Shown: positions 42,653 through 52,202, numbered from the stretch's first letter. The stretch: DNA of 64,000 nucleotides from Christensenellaceae bacterium (GCA_031261085.1 JAISKB010000026.1:1-64000); one strand, 5' to 3'. The notes: a model not told the origin generated them from the letters alone. Translations and numbers: made by a program.

Positions 42653-42674
42653 TAAATACAAGCGAATCGCCGCT

Positions 42675-43310
42675 CTATATCCCCTTGATTAAGGCCTCCA
42701 CCTGCGCCACGCTAAACGGGTTCCCGGCGGTCACGATGATGTCGCCGGCGGTAAAGCGCAGATCCGGGTCGGGGGAAAGCAGTATGGAGCCCTCCCGCTT
42801 TACGGCTACGATCAGCGCGCCGGTAATGCGGCGAAAATCCGCCTCGCGGATGCTTTTGCCCAGCAGGGGCGAGCCCTCTGCCACATGAAATTCATAGTTA
42901 CGCAGGGGGTTGCTCTTTTCGAACCTGTCGTTCAAATCGAGCAGGTCGCTCACCAGCTGCTCGGTGCGCGCATCCAGCGCGGCGCGGCGCTCCATAATGG
43001 CGCGCAGCTCCTGCTTGAGCGTTTGCATATCCTGCGCCATCTTATATTTTTCTAAATATGCCAGCGCCTGCTCGCGGGAAATCACCCGCGCGCCGCTGTT
43101 CTGCCGTATTTCGATAATGCCCATATCCGCAAGCAGCTTCATGGCCCGGCGTATGGTCTCCTGCGATACATGGTATTCGGTGCCCATCAGGGAGCGGCCC
43201 GAAAAGCGCGCGTTCTCCACCAAATCGCCGCCGGCAACCCGCGAGGCTATGTCGTAGGCCACCTTGGCATAAATCGCCGTCTTATCGCGGCCGTGTTCAA
43301 ACTGCTCCAT
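42675..43310 (-). CDS. busR: BusR: GntR-HTH/RCK_C regulator (c-di-AMP responsive)
   Basis: 211 residues from the ATG at 43310. The N-terminal GntR winged helix has ARFSGRSLMGTEYHVSQETI then RRAMKLLADMGIIEIRQ. A coiled coil (about 90-130, YLEKYKMAQDMQTLKQELRA) leads to a TrkA-C/RCK_C domain (about 135-211, HVAEGSPLLGKSIREADFRR). This is the layout of BusR, which on binding c-di-AMP represses the glycine betaine importer. It is divergent from exactly that importer here, with an inverted repeat at the promoter between them. Confidence 0.88.
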   Translation of the reverse strand: MEQFEHGRDKTAIYAKVAYDIASRVAGGDLVENARFSGRSLMGTEYHVSQETIRRAMKLLADMGIIEIRQNSGARVISREQALAYLEKYKMAQDMQTLKQELRAIMERRAALDARTEQLVSDLLDLNDRFEKSNPLRNYEFHVAEGSPLLGKSIREADFRRITGALIVAVKREGSILLSPDPDLRFTAGDIIVTAGNPFSVAQVEALIKGI

Positions 43311-43432
43311 ATACAAACCGTATTAAAGCCCGCGCCGTTGGGCGCTTTGGGCACCTTTCTGCATTTAATAGTATCATATGCACTTGCAAACCACAACGGC
43401 GATAATTCGATAAATCTAGTCATTTCGCTCGC

Positions 43433-43471
43433 TTGACTTTATGACAATTCTATATTAATATAAAGTTGTCA
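43433..43471 (+). promoter_or_regulatory. Promoter of the OpuA-type operon with predicted BusR operator
   Basis: TTGACT (43433-43438), 17 bp, TAATAT (43456-43461). TGACAA (43442-43447) and TTGTCA (43466-43471) form an inverted repeat with 18 bp between the arms, bracketing the -10. Such placement fits repression by BusR; binding is not shown here. Confidence 0.65.
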
Positions 43472-43522
43472 CTTTTTTAAGAGCTGGAATCATCTTTAAG
43501 CGGAGCTATGGGGAGGATATAT

Positions 43523-45421
43523 ATGAAACGGAAACTATGCTGTATATTGCTGGCGTTACTGCTGCTGGCGCTGGCGCTGCCGGCGCAGGCCGCCGAGGAG
43601 CCGTATACCGTGCGCTTTGCCGATGCCAATTGGGATAGCGTAAAGTTCCACAACGCGCTGGCGGGGTATATTGCCGAAAGCGCGTTTGGGCTCGCGTGGG
43701 AAGAGGTGCCGGGCAGCACCGCCATATTGCACGAGGCCATACTCAAAGGCGATATGGATGTGCAGATGGAGGCTTGGACGGATAACATGGCCACCTACGC
43801 CGAGGATTTGGCCGCGGGGCGGTTTACCGAGCTGGGCGTCAATTTCGACGATAACATGCAGGGCCTATATGTGCCGCGCTATGTGATAGAGGGCGACCCG
43901 GAGCGGGGCATTGCGCCCATGGCGCCCGGGCTAAAAACGGTGGAGGATCTTAAAAAATACCCCGATGTGTTCCCCGATGCCGAATCGCCGGGCAAAGGGC
44001 GCATTTATGGCGCGATACCCGGCTGGGATATAGACAACGTCATGCATAAAAAATACGAATACTATGGCCTCGATGCCATGTATAACTATGTGCAGCCCGG
44101 CTCCGAGGCGGCGCTGGCCGCCGCGCTTAGCACGGCATACGAAAAGGGCGAGCCCATCGTGGGATATTATTGGGAGCCGACCTGGCTGATGGGGCTATAT
44201 GACTTTGTGCTGCTGCAGGATGCGCCCTATACGCCCGAGGGCTTCCCCAAGGGTGAAACCGCCTGCCCGGCCGTGCGCGTGGTGGTGCAGGCGAGCAACG
44301 CGTTTGTGGCGGCGCAGCCGGCCTACGCGGCGTTTTTGGATAGATACCATACCTCCTCCCCCCTCACCAGCGAGGCGCTTTCCTACATACAGGATAGCGG
44401 CGCTAGCTATACCCAGGCGGCGGAGTGGTTTTTGCGGGAGCACGATGAACTGCTGGATACCTGGCTCACCGGCGAGGAGGCCGCGATGGTGCGGGCCGCG
44501 CTGGGCGGGGGGGAACGCGCGGCGGCGCAATCCAACTTCCCGCTGGCGCTGCATATCGATACGGCCAAGTTCGACCGCAGCGTGAAGGATTATGCCCGTG
44601 GGCATGACAGCTTCTTTGGCGGTATAAAAACCGGGCTTATCGCGTTTGTGCGCGCATTCCAGTGGGCGCTGCAGCTGCTGCCGTGGTGGCTGCTGCTGGC
44701 GCTGGTGATGGTGGGCAGCTATTTTGCCACCCATAAACTAACCAAGGCGGTGTTCTATGGCGCGCTGCTGTTTTTAATCGGGCTGTTTGGCCTGTGGGAT
44801 CTCATGATGGAAACGCTGTCGGTGGTGCTGGCGGCGGTGGTGATTGCGCTGGTGCTGGGCTTCCCCATAGGGGTGCTGCTATCGGCCAGCCGCCGCGCCA
44901 ACCGCGTGATGCGGCCCGTGCTCGATACCATGCAAACCATGCCGGTGTTCGTATACCTAATACCGGCGGTGATGTTCTTTAGCATAGGCAAAGCGCCGGC
45001 GGTAATCGCCACGGTAATCTATGCCGTGGTGCCGGTTATACGGCTGACGGCGCTGGGTATTTTACAGGTGGATGCCGAGGTGGTGGAGGCCAGCCGCGCG
45101 TTTGGCGCGACCCGGCTGCAAACCCTGATTAAGGTGCAAATACCCCAGGCGATGCCCACCATTATGACCGGCGTGAACCAAACGCTGATGATGGCCATGG
45201 CCATGGTGGTAACCTGCTCGATGATAGGCGCGAGCGGCTTAGGCATAGAGGTGCTGATAGGCGTGAACCGCAACGAAATAGGCCGCGGGCTGATTGCGGG
45301 CTGCGCGGTGGTAATTTTGGCGGTGCTGATGGACCGCCTGACGCAGGGCTTGGCCAAGCAAAAGCCCGAGCCAAAGAAGAAGGCTACAAATACCGACATC
45401 ATAGCAGGGGAGGAAGCATAA
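43523..45421 (+). CDS. Glycine betaine/proline ABC transporter: substrate-binding protein fused to permease
   Basis: 632 residues from ATG 43523 (GGGAGG 6 bp upstream). A signal or anchor helix (MKRKLCCILLALLLLALALP) leads to an OpuAC-like binding domain (about 25-330: VRFADANWDSVKFHNALAGY, DVQMEAWTDNM, GIPGWDI-like AIPGWDIDNV, YYWEPTWLMG). The permease follows (about 360-605) with about six helices and the EAA loop EASRAFGATRLQTLIKVQIP. The well-studied OpuABC of Lactococcus has permease first and binding domain last; here the order is reversed. It imports compatible solutes under osmotic stress. One-base overlap (TAATG) with the ATPase gene. Confidence 0.88.
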   Translation: MKRKLCCILLALLLLALALPAQAAEEPYTVRFADANWDSVKFHNALAGYIAESAFGLAWEEVPGSTAILHEAILKGDMDVQMEAWTDNMATYAEDLAAGRFTELGVNFDDNMQGLYVPRYVIEGDPERGIAPMAPGLKTVEDLKKYPDVFPDAESPGKGRIYGAIPGWDIDNVMHKKYEYYGLDAMYNYVQPGSEAALAAALSTAYEKGEPIVGYYWEPTWLMGLYDFVLLQDAPYTPEGFPKGETACPAVRVVVQASNAFVAAQPAYAAFLDRYHTSSPLTSEALSYIQDSGASYTQAAEWFLREHDELLDTWLTGEEAAMVRAALGGGERAAAQSNFPLALHIDTAKFDRSVKDYARGHDSFFGGIKTGLIAFVRAFQWALQLLPWWLLLALVMVGSYFATHKLTKAVFYGALLFLIGLFGLWDLMMETLSVVLAAVVIALVLGFPIGVLLSASRRANRVMRPVLDTMQTMPVFVYLIPAVMFFSIGKAPAVIATVIYAVVPVIRLTALGILQVDAEVVEASRAFGATRLQTLIKVQIPQAMPTIMTGVNQTLMMAMAMVVTCSMIGASGLGIEVLIGVNRNEIGRGLIAGCAVVILAVLMDRLTQGLAKQKPEPKKKATNTDIIAGEEA

Positions 45422-46626
45422 TGGAAGCGAAACCGAAGAATGCCGCATTGCCCGCGGATGTCGTTTTGCGGGTAGAGGGCGTTAGCAAGCTGTATGGCGT
45501 AAACAGGGCGGCGGCGCAAAAGATGCTGGCGGCCGGCCTGGGCAAGGATGAAATATACGAAAAGACCGGCGTTACCGTGGCGCTCGACAATGTATCCTTC
45601 GATGTGATGCGCAACCATATACTCGCGGTCATCGGGCTTTCGGGCAGCGGCAAAAGCACGCTGGTGCGCTGCTTCAACCTGCTGCTGCGGCCAACCTCCG
45701 GGCGTATCTTATTCGAGGGCAAGGATATTTCCGCCTTCTCAAAAAAGGAGCTGATCGCCTACCGGCGCGAAAAGATGACGATGGTGTTCCAATCCTTTGG
45801 GCTTATGAGCCACCGGGATGTGCTGGGCAACGTATCCTACGGGCTGGAGGTGCGGGGCGTGCCCAAGGCCCAGCGGGAGAAAAAGGCCATGGAGATGATA
45901 GAGATGGTGGGCTTAAACGGCTGGGAAAAGCAGGGCATCACCACGCTTTCGGGCGGCATGAAGCAGCGGGTGGGCATTGCGCGGGCGCTTTGCAACGAGC
46001 CCGAGGTGCTGCTTATGGATGAACCGTTTTCGGCGCTGGACCCGCTGGTGCGCAACGATATGCAGTTTGAATTGATGGATTTGCAGAAGAAGCTCAACAA
46101 AACCATACTGTTCATCACGCACGATATCAACGAGGCGTTTAAGCTGGGCGATACCGTGGCCATCATGCGGGATGGCAGGGTGGAGCAAATCGACACGCCG
46201 GAAAACATGAGCCAGCACCCGGCCAACGATTATGTGCGCACCTTTATCGACAGCGCGGATAAAACCCGCGTGCTCTCGGTAAAGCATGTGATGCTCAAGC
46301 CCGCGTGCATCGCCCGCACTACGGACTCCGTCATACACGCTATACGCGAGATGCAGGCCAACGGCGTATCCAGCATCTATGTGCTGGGCTCGCGGCTTAA
46401 GCTGAAGGGTATACTCACCATCGACGACGCCATCCGCGCGCACAGGGAAGGGCTTACCATTACCGATGTGCTGCACAGCGATGTGCCCACCACGCATGAG
46501 GACACCCTGATAAGCGACATACTGCCCGTTGCGGCGGAGACGCGGGTGCCTATCGCCGTGGTGGATGCCGAGGGCAGCTTGCGCGGCATCGTCACCAAGG
46601 CCTCGGTGCTTTCGAGCATGCTATAG
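45421..46626 (+). CDS. Glycine betaine ABC transporter ATPase with CBS pair (OpuAA/ProV type)
   Basis: 401 residues. Walker A GLSGSGKST, Q-loop MTMVFQSFGLM, signature LSGGMKQRVG, Walker B VLLMDEPFSALDP. The N-terminal helix AAAQKMLAAGLGKDEIYEKTG is typical of ProV/OpuAA. Two CBS motifs fill about 285-401 (HVMLKPACIARTTDSVIHAI; ITDVLHSDVPTTHEDTLI) and sense ionic strength or nucleotides in the family. It shares one base with the fused binding protein-permease gene, so the two are made together. Confidence 0.92.
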   Translation: MEAKPKNAALPADVVLRVEGVSKLYGVNRAAAQKMLAAGLGKDEIYEKTGVTVALDNVSFDVMRNHILAVIGLSGSGKSTLVRCFNLLLRPTSGRILFEGKDISAFSKKELIAYRREKMTMVFQSFGLMSHRDVLGNVSYGLEVRGVPKAQREKKAMEMIEMVGLNGWEKQGITTLSGGMKQRVGIARALCNEPEVLLMDEPFSALDPLVRNDMQFELMDLQKKLNKTILFITHDINEAFKLGDTVAIMRDGRVEQIDTPENMSQHPANDYVRTFIDSADKTRVLSVKHVMLKPACIARTTDSVIHAIREMQANGVSSIYVLGSRLKLKGILTIDDAIRAHREGLTITDVLHSDVPTTHEDTLISDILPVAAETRVPIAVVDAEGSLRGIVTKASVLSSML

Positions 46627-46670
46627 CATAGCTTCATAAAAAAGCGGCGTCAATAATAACCTGCAGCGCA

Positions 46671-46701
46671 AAGGCCCCCGTCCAATTAAGGCGGGGGCCT
46701 T
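46671..46701 (+). terminator. Terminator of the OpuA-type operon
   Basis: AAGGCCCCCG and CGGGGGCCTT pair around an 11-nt loop; only TG follows the stem, so it is strong in stem but weak in T-run. Confidence 0.65.
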
Positions 46702-46870
46702 GCTTAGGCAAAACTTGCAATCTGCCTTGCGCTCCTGCAGGCGAGCACAGTGGTGGTGCAAAGGCCGTGCGGGCATTTTTGCAAGTTAGGTTTCGGTCGT
46801 TACCGCCCAATCGCTCGGGCGGCGGGGGTGGGGAACGGCATAAGCCATCCCCCTATATTCAAAATATAGG

Positions 46871-47878
46871 TTACACGCGGGCCTTGCGAACGGCTGCCGC
46901 GGCGGCGATGACGGCGGCCATAATCATGGCGAAGCCGATTACGCTGGCGTTTTCACCGGTCTTGGGGATGGTTACAGAGGGCCCCGTGATGACGGGGTTG
47001 GAGTTGGCCGTCCAGGTGATGGAAGCCTTCGATTCGTAGGACCAGCCAAACGCCGCGCGGAGGTTCTTGTTGCTCATGTAGAACTTGCCATCCTTAATGA
47101 GCTGATATACGGTATCCACATTGCCGGCACCCAGCCAGCGGTACAGTTCCATAACATCCTGCGCGGTGGAACTATTGGTGACGCCAGTCACCTTGCCGTC
47201 GTTGTTGCGGGCGAAGGTTGCAATCAATGTGCTGTTCTTATAGAATTCCACAGTGTCGCTATACACGCGGATGATATAGTCGCCTTGGGAGATATCCACG
47301 GACGCAACGTTGCTATCCGGGGGAAGCTGGCTCTCGCTAACAACCTTGGCGGTCACCTTCGCCGATTCGGTATCCAGGCAGCGGAGCGCGAATACCGGGC
47401 TGTTGTTATAGAAAAAGGTGTTGCTGATGCTGCCCAATTGCGAAGCCGTCGCAAGGAAAGGTGAAAGAACAGGATCGCCATTGTTGTATTTTGCGCCGGG
47501 CACAAAGTAGTAGGTGCCATCCGCAAGGCCGGTCAGCGGCAGGTTCGTGTTGAAGCCCTGCAAAGCGTTGAGGCCGATACCATCCGCCGTCACCTTCAGA
47601 TACGCGTTCTTTTCGGAATCATTGCTGGGGTCATTGATAACCACCTTGATGGCGAAGTACACGTCCGCGCCGTTCACGGCGTTGGCGTTCGGGTCTTCTA
47701 CCGCAGAGGAGGAGCCCATGGCGCCGGTTTTGCGGGCATACTTGGTAACGGATACCTTGTAGCCGAAGTTTTGGTCATCGGTCTTAGGGGGTGCGCTGCC
47801 CCAGTCGAAAGCCGAAGCCACGGAGGCAAGGCTTAGAGTCATAACGATCGCGAGCGCGATTGCAAACAGTTTTTTCAT
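46871..47878 (-). CDS. Surface protein with IPKTGE sorting tail, unknown function
   Basis: 335 residues. The signal peptide is MKKLFAIALAIVMTLSLASV then ASAF. The body (about 25-295) is Asn/Ser/Thr-rich and beta-like, with YFAIKVVIND, GDYIIRVYSDTVEFY and GWSYESKASITWTANS; no known domain. The C-terminus has VTIPKTGENAS, a hydrophobic helix and RKARV, which fits a class of sortase (LPxTG-like) signals. AAAGGGAAAA lies before the ATG. It has its own strong promoter. Probably exported and wall-anchored. Confidence 0.7.
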   Translation of the reverse strand: MKKLFAIALAIVMTLSLASVASAFDWGSAPPKTDDQNFGYKVSVTKYARKTGAMGSSSAVEDPNANAVNGADVYFAIKVVINDPSNDSEKNAYLKVTADGIGLNALQGFNTNLPLTGLADGTYYFVPGAKYNNGDPVLSPFLATASQLGSISNTFFYNNSPVFALRCLDTESAKVTAKVVSESQLPPDSNVASVDISQGDYIIRVYSDTVEFYKNSTLIATFARNNDGKVTGVTNSSTAQDVMELYRWLGAGNVDTVYQLIKDGKFYMSNKNLRAAFGWSYESKASITWTANSNPVITGPSVTIPKTGENASVIGFAMIMAAVIAAAAAVRKARV

Positions 47879-47949
47879 TGTTGTATTTTCCCTTTCGTTT
47901 TTTTACCCAAATGGGCGATTGCCAGCGCACGGCTGCTTTGCACAGGCCT

Positions 47950-47978
47950 ATAATATTACTTTTTCGTAATAATGTCAA
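47950..47978 (-). promoter_or_regulatory. Promoter of the IPKTGE surface protein gene
   Basis: On the minus strand TTGACA (47978-47973), 17 bp, TATTAT (47955-47950). Confidence 0.75.
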
Positions 47979-48398
47979 GTAACTTCTTAAATTGTTGTAA
48001 TATGTTCGTAACTATGAAAAATAGATGAAAATGCTTTTCTTGGTCATATTTGCTTATTTACTTAGTCTATATTAATTTTATTCCAAAATTAGCTATTTTT
48101 TAGTCATTTATATTAAATATGATTTTTTTATGATCGATTTGGCGTGAAAGTAAAACAATTTTTCCTCCCTGCGAGGGAGCTTTGGGACGGCGCCGGTTGC
48201 CCTAAATAACAAGGATTTTCAATGCGCTTACCACCCCCACTGGTAAGGCGGGGGGTAGGGGGTGGGGCGAAACAAAGCTACAGCTTCGCATTCACAGAAT
48301 ATTCATGGGTTGTTTCCTTGCCTTTTATCGTATAGGCAGGTAAACTTTAAAAGGAGCGCCCCGGCGGCAAACGAGCCGGTTTGGCGCGGGAGGATAGG
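47979..48398. other. AT-rich intergenic stretch with repeat-family fragments
   Basis: 47979-48165 is very AT-rich, unlike the neighbouring genes, with no coding frame I trust. 48170-48212 (CCTCCCTGCGAGGGAG, GGGACGGCGCCGGTTGCCC) resembles the start of module B of the dispersed repeat at 28754. 48229-48269 (CTTACCACCCCC, GGTAAGGCGGGGGGTAGGGG) is another GC-rich hairpin. No clear promoter for the exporter genes was found. Confidence 0.45.
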
Positions 48399-49109
48399 AT
48401 GGAGCAAAAGCCCATTATCGATATACGCGATGTAATTAAAACATACCGCGTGGGCAGTGTGGATGTGCAGGCCCTGCGCGGGGTGGATTTGGTTATAATG
48501 CCCGGGGAGCTGTGCTGCATCATAGGCCGGTCGGGCAGCGGCAAAAGCACCCTGCTCAATATGCTCGCCGGGCTGGAACCCGCGACGAGCGGCCAAATCA
48601 TCATCAACAACCAGCACCTGGAACGCATGACGGAGAGCGAGCTGATCGTATTCCGCCAAAAGAACGTGGGGTTCATATTCCAATCGTTTAACCTTATGCC
48701 CTACTATACCGCGCTGGAGAACGTGGCGTTCCCGCTCAGCTTTCGCGGGGTGCCCAACGCCCAGCGGCTAAAGCGGGCCAAGGAAGCGCTGCGGGTTATG
48801 GGGCTTTCCGATCATATGCGGCACAAGCCCTCCCAAATGAGCGGCGGGCAGCAGCAGCGCGTGGGCATTGCGCGGGCGCTGGTGACGGACCCGGAGATTA
48901 TATTTGCCGATGAACCCACCGGCAATTTGGATTCCAACACCAGCGATGAGGTGATGCACGCCATCTGCGACACGATGCGCGCCAACGGGAAAACGCTTAT
49001 CATGGTCACGCACGACCCAAATATGGCGGCCTTTGCCGATAAGGTGATAAACCTGCTGGATGGCCGGATTACCGATATACAGTGCAATGCACGAGCAAAA
49101 ATAGGTTGA
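48399..49109 (+). CDS. MacB/LolD-type ABC exporter ATPase
   Basis: 236 residues from ATG 48399 (GGGAGGA upstream). IIDIRDVIKTYRVGSVDVQA, Walker A GRSGSGKST, signature MSGGQQQRVG, Walker B IIFADEPTGNLDSNTS. This is the mechanotransmission (type VII ABC) group that works with an FtsX-like permease, encoded two genes on at 50886. Together they form a three-gene operon with the CARDB-like protein between. Confidence 0.9.
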   Translation: MEQKPIIDIRDVIKTYRVGSVDVQALRGVDLVIMPGELCCIIGRSGSGKSTLLNMLAGLEPATSGQIIINNQHLERMTESELIVFRQKNVGFIFQSFNLMPYYTALENVAFPLSFRGVPNAQRLKRAKEALRVMGLSDHMRHKPSQMSGGQQQRVGIARALVTDPEIIFADEPTGNLDSNTSDEVMHAICDTMRANGKTLIMVTHDPNMAAFADKVINLLDGRITDIQCNARAKIG

Positions 49110-49125
49110 GGAAGTAAAGGGATTT

Positions 49126-50889
49126 ATGAGTAAGAGAATCAATAGAGCGCTGGCGCTTTTTTTGGCGGCGGGATGTATGCTTAGCCTGGCGGGCACGGCC
49201 TTTGCGGTAGATATTACCGTTACCGCCAGCAACGCTAAATTTGCCGAAGCAAACGGCAAAGTAGCGATGCAGATATATGCAAAAAATGACACGGCAGCAT
49301 CAATCACACTAATATCCGTTGTGCCGGAAACGAATAGTGCGCTTTCGCAAGTGGATATTACCGGCCTTGTTGAAATACTGCCGGGTGACGGTAAATGGGT
49401 TCCTATGACGGGCACGGTTAAAGGGGATAAAGCCAAAGGCAATTATGGCCCGGGGGGCAACGAGGTGCTTACGCTATATTTTAGCGATGGCTCTTCGCAG
49501 CTGCTGACGGAAACCTGCAGTGACTACACCATCCGCAAAACCAGCGACGTGACCCTGCCCGAAGGGCAGCAGCCAACCCTCCCCGAACCCACCCCCGATC
49601 CGGAGGCAAAGCTGCGCATCAGCCCGGTGGATAAAAGCGGCCAAGACGTGGCCGCGCCCGCGGGGGATTACGGCGAAAAGCTGCTGGTGCGGGTGCCGCT
49701 GGTGTGCCAAAGCAGCGGCGTATACGATGTAAAAATCGCGCCGGTGCTATCTACCGATATAGAAAAATTCCCATTCGATATAACCAATGTCGATTATTTG
49801 CTGCGCTACCCCAATTCCATGGCGCCGGGGGAGGTGGTGGAGTTCCAATACGCGCTCACGCTCAGCAAAAAAGCCACCACCGGCGTAAAGCAGGTGGACT
49901 TTAACCTGACCTACCGCAACCGCTCTACCGACGCGCTGGAAACGGCCGTGGTGAGCATATTCGTGAACGTGAAGAAGGGGCTTGCGCCCGCCACGCCGGG
50001 CGAGAGTAGCGGCTCCACGCCCAAGCTGATCGTCGAGAGCTACACCATCGACCCGGAAAAGATATATGCCGGCGAAACGTTTGACGTGACGATTACCATC
50101 AAAAACACCTCGGCGCAGGAGGCGGTGAAGAACATTCAGATACGCGCCAAGGATATGGCCGAAACCGCGACGCTGGTGCCGGGCACAGGCGGCAGCAATA
50201 CCATATACATCTCTAAAATAGGCAAGGGCGAGAGCAAGAAAGAAACCATTTCCTTCCAAACCGCGCCGGACGCGGTGGCCAAGGCCTATACCCTGGGGCT
50301 GGACTTTGGCTATGAGGGGGACAGCAACAACACGCCGTATACCGCCAACGAAAGCATATCCGTGCGCATACTGCAGGAGATACGCTTAAAAACCGACGCC
50401 CCCGTGTTTTATGATGAAGCGTGGGTGGGGCAATCCTGCGCCGTATCCGCCAAGATGTATAACATGGGCAAGGCCAGCGTATACAACTGCATGGTGAATG
50501 TGGAGGGCGAAGGCCTCGCTTTGGAGGAGAGCTACTTTGGCGGCAACCTTAGCGCGGGCGGCACCCTATCGGCGGATATCGGCATCATTCCCTCGGTAGG
50601 CGGGGAAATAGCGGGCGCGCTGGTCATCACCTATGAAGATGTGTATGGCGAGGCCGGGGAGGAACGCCTGCCCTTCACCCTGTTTGTAAACGAGGAGATG
50701 CCCATGGACCCCAGCCTGGAAGGCGAGGGTATGGGGGATATCAAGAACGAGATTGTGGGTGGAACCCCCGCCCCGGCCGGCATGCCTTGGTGGGGCTGGG
50801 CGCTCGCCGCGCTGGGCACCGGCGGCGCGGGCACCGGCGGCTTTATGCTTTGGCGCAAAAAGCGCGCGCGGGCTTTGGAGGAACTATGA
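49126..50889 (+). CDS. Secreted, membrane-anchored CARDB/S-layer-like adaptor of the exporter
   Basis: 587 residues. The signal peptide is MSKRINRALALFLAAGCMLS, ending near AFAVD. Several immunoglobulin-like beta domains follow; the one at about 295-400 has SYTIDPEKIYAGETFDVTIT then IKNTSAQEAVKNI, the CARDB pattern. A C-terminal membrane helix (about 555-575, WWGWALAALGTGGAGTGGFM) and KKRARA anchor it. The permease gene overlaps its stop (ATGA), and the ATPase is before it, so it is likely the outer partner that binds the exporter's cargo. Similar trios occur in Clostridia but their substrate is unknown to me. Confidence 0.75.
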   Translation: MSKRINRALALFLAAGCMLSLAGTAFAVDITVTASNAKFAEANGKVAMQIYAKNDTAASITLISVVPETNSALSQVDITGLVEILPGDGKWVPMTGTVKGDKAKGNYGPGGNEVLTLYFSDGSSQLLTETCSDYTIRKTSDVTLPEGQQPTLPEPTPDPEAKLRISPVDKSGQDVAAPAGDYGEKLLVRVPLVCQSSGVYDVKIAPVLSTDIEKFPFDITNVDYLLRYPNSMAPGEVVEFQYALTLSKKATTGVKQVDFNLTYRNRSTDALETAVVSIFVNVKKGLAPATPGESSGSTPKLIVESYTIDPEKIYAGETFDVTITIKNTSAQEAVKNIQIRAKDMAETATLVPGTGGSNTIYISKIGKGESKKETISFQTAPDAVAKAYTLGLDFGYEGDSNNTPYTANESISVRILQEIRLKTDAPVFYDEAWVGQSCAVSAKMYNMGKASVYNCMVNVEGEGLALEESYFGGNLSAGGTLSADIGIIPSVGGEIAGALVITYEDVYGEAGEERLPFTLFVNEEMPMDPSLEGEGMGDIKNEIVGGTPAPAGMPWWGWALAALGTGGAGTGGFMLWRKKRARALEEL

Positions 50890-52202
50890 AAGCAGGCGAT
50901 TTGCTACGCATCGCGCTTTTAAATTTGTGGCGCCGCAAGCTGCGGGCATTTCTTACCGTGCTGGGCATGGTCATCGGCACCTCCTCCATCGTGGTGATGG
51001 TGAGCTTGGGCATAGGCATACGGCAGGCCACGGTCGAAAGCTACGCGAGCTATGGCAGCCTCACCAACATCTCCGTCAATTCCTGGCGGTGGGTGGATAA
51101 CGGCGACGGTTCCGGCACCAGCACCGAAAAAAAGCTGAATAAAAAGAGCGTGGAGGCGTTTAAAAAAATCCCGGGCGTAAAGGTGGTAATGCCTGTCATC
51201 ACGACATGGGGCATGCTCAAAAGCGGCAAATATGTGAGCGATGCCAGCATAATGGGGATAGACGCGGCCTTGGCCGAGGAATTTGGCATTGAGCTGGGGG
51301 AGGGGCGCTACCCCGGCTATAAGCGGGGCAGCAGCAACTATGAAATCGCGCTCAGCCAGGATACGCTCAACTGGTTTAGAGACCCGAAGACCGGCAAGGA
51401 AGCGCGGGATAAGGACGGCAACCCCAAGGTGACGTTAGGCTCCCGCTTTCAGCTCACCTTCGATTATAACAGCATATACAACAACCAGCCGGCGCGCGTA
51501 AACGAGGGGTTCCCCACAGATGATGAGCCGCCACAGGGGCAGCTGTACCGCGTGTCGGCCGTGGGGATGACAGAGCCCAATACCGGCGACTTTTCGTGGT
51601 ATTGCCTGATGGATATAGATGCGCTAAAAAAGCTGGCCGCCGAAAACAAAGCGTTTGTAAGCCTGGATACCGACAATTACCAAAGCGTGATTGTAAAGTG
51701 CGAAAACACCGATGTGGTGGCGCAGGTGAAGGCCGCCATCGACGAGATGGGGTTTGGCACCAACAGCCTGCAGGATATGCTGGAGCAGGCGGAAAAGCAG
51801 CTGCAGCAAATACAGCTGCTGCTGGGCGCCATCGGCGGCGTATCGCTGCTGGTTGCGGCCATAGGCATCATGAACACGATGATGATGAGCATCTACGAGC
51901 GTACCCGCGAAATCGGCATCATCAAGGTGCTGGGCTGCCGCATGCATAATATCGCCGGGCTGTTTTTGTGCGAGGCCGCGTATATCGGCCTGTTTGGCGG
52001 CGCGCTGGGCATACTCGTGAGCTATGGCCTATCGCTTGTGATAAACCTGTTTATTGGCAGCAGCGGCTTTAAAAGCGTGATACCGCCATATTTGGTGTTG
52101 GGCGCGCTGGCATTCTCCGTTATGGTGGCGCTGTTTTCGGGGTTATACCCCGCGCTGCGCGCCATGCGGCTCAGCCCGCTCACGGCCATCCGCAGCGAAT
52201 AA
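50886..52202 (+). CDS. MacB/FtsX-type ABC permease
   Basis: 438 residues from ATG 50886, overlapping the previous stop. Domain order is MacB_PCD then FtsX: one membrane helix near the start (FLTVLGMVIGTSSIVVMVSL), a large outside domain (about 45-305), then three helices (LLLGAIGGVSLLVAAIGIMN; FLCEAAYIGLFGGALGILVS; LVLGALAFSVMVALFSGLYP) and the conserved RLSPLTAIRSE end. Such permeases move substrates by mechanical coupling rather than through a channel. Confidence 0.9.
   Translation: MKAGDLLRIALLNLWRRKLRAFLTVLGMVIGTSSIVVMVSLGIGIRQATVESYASYGSLTNISVNSWRWVDNGDGSGTSTEKKLNKKSVEAFKKIPGVKVVMPVITTWGMLKSGKYVSDASIMGIDAALAEEFGIELGEGRYPGYKRGSSNYEIALSQDTLNWFRDPKTGKEARDKDGNPKVTLGSRFQLTFDYNSIYNNQPARVNEGFPTDDEPPQGQLYRVSAVGMTEPNTGDFSWYCLMDIDALKKLAAENKAFVSLDTDNYQSVIVKCENTDVVAQVKAAIDEMGFGTNSLQDMLEQAEKQLQQIQLLLGAIGGVSLLVAAIGIMNTMMMSIYERTREIGIIKVLGCRMHNIAGLFLCEAAYIGLFGGALGILVSYGLSLVINLFIGSSGFKSVIPPYLVLGALAFSVMVALFSGLYPALRAMRLSPLTAIRSE

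Noticed and set aside
46852..46870. Terminator after the IPKTGE gene (CCTATATT/AATATAGG hairpin)
   Set aside because: A good 8-bp palindrome directly after the stop, but AT-rich and without a T-run on the minus strand, so I did not list it as a terminator.
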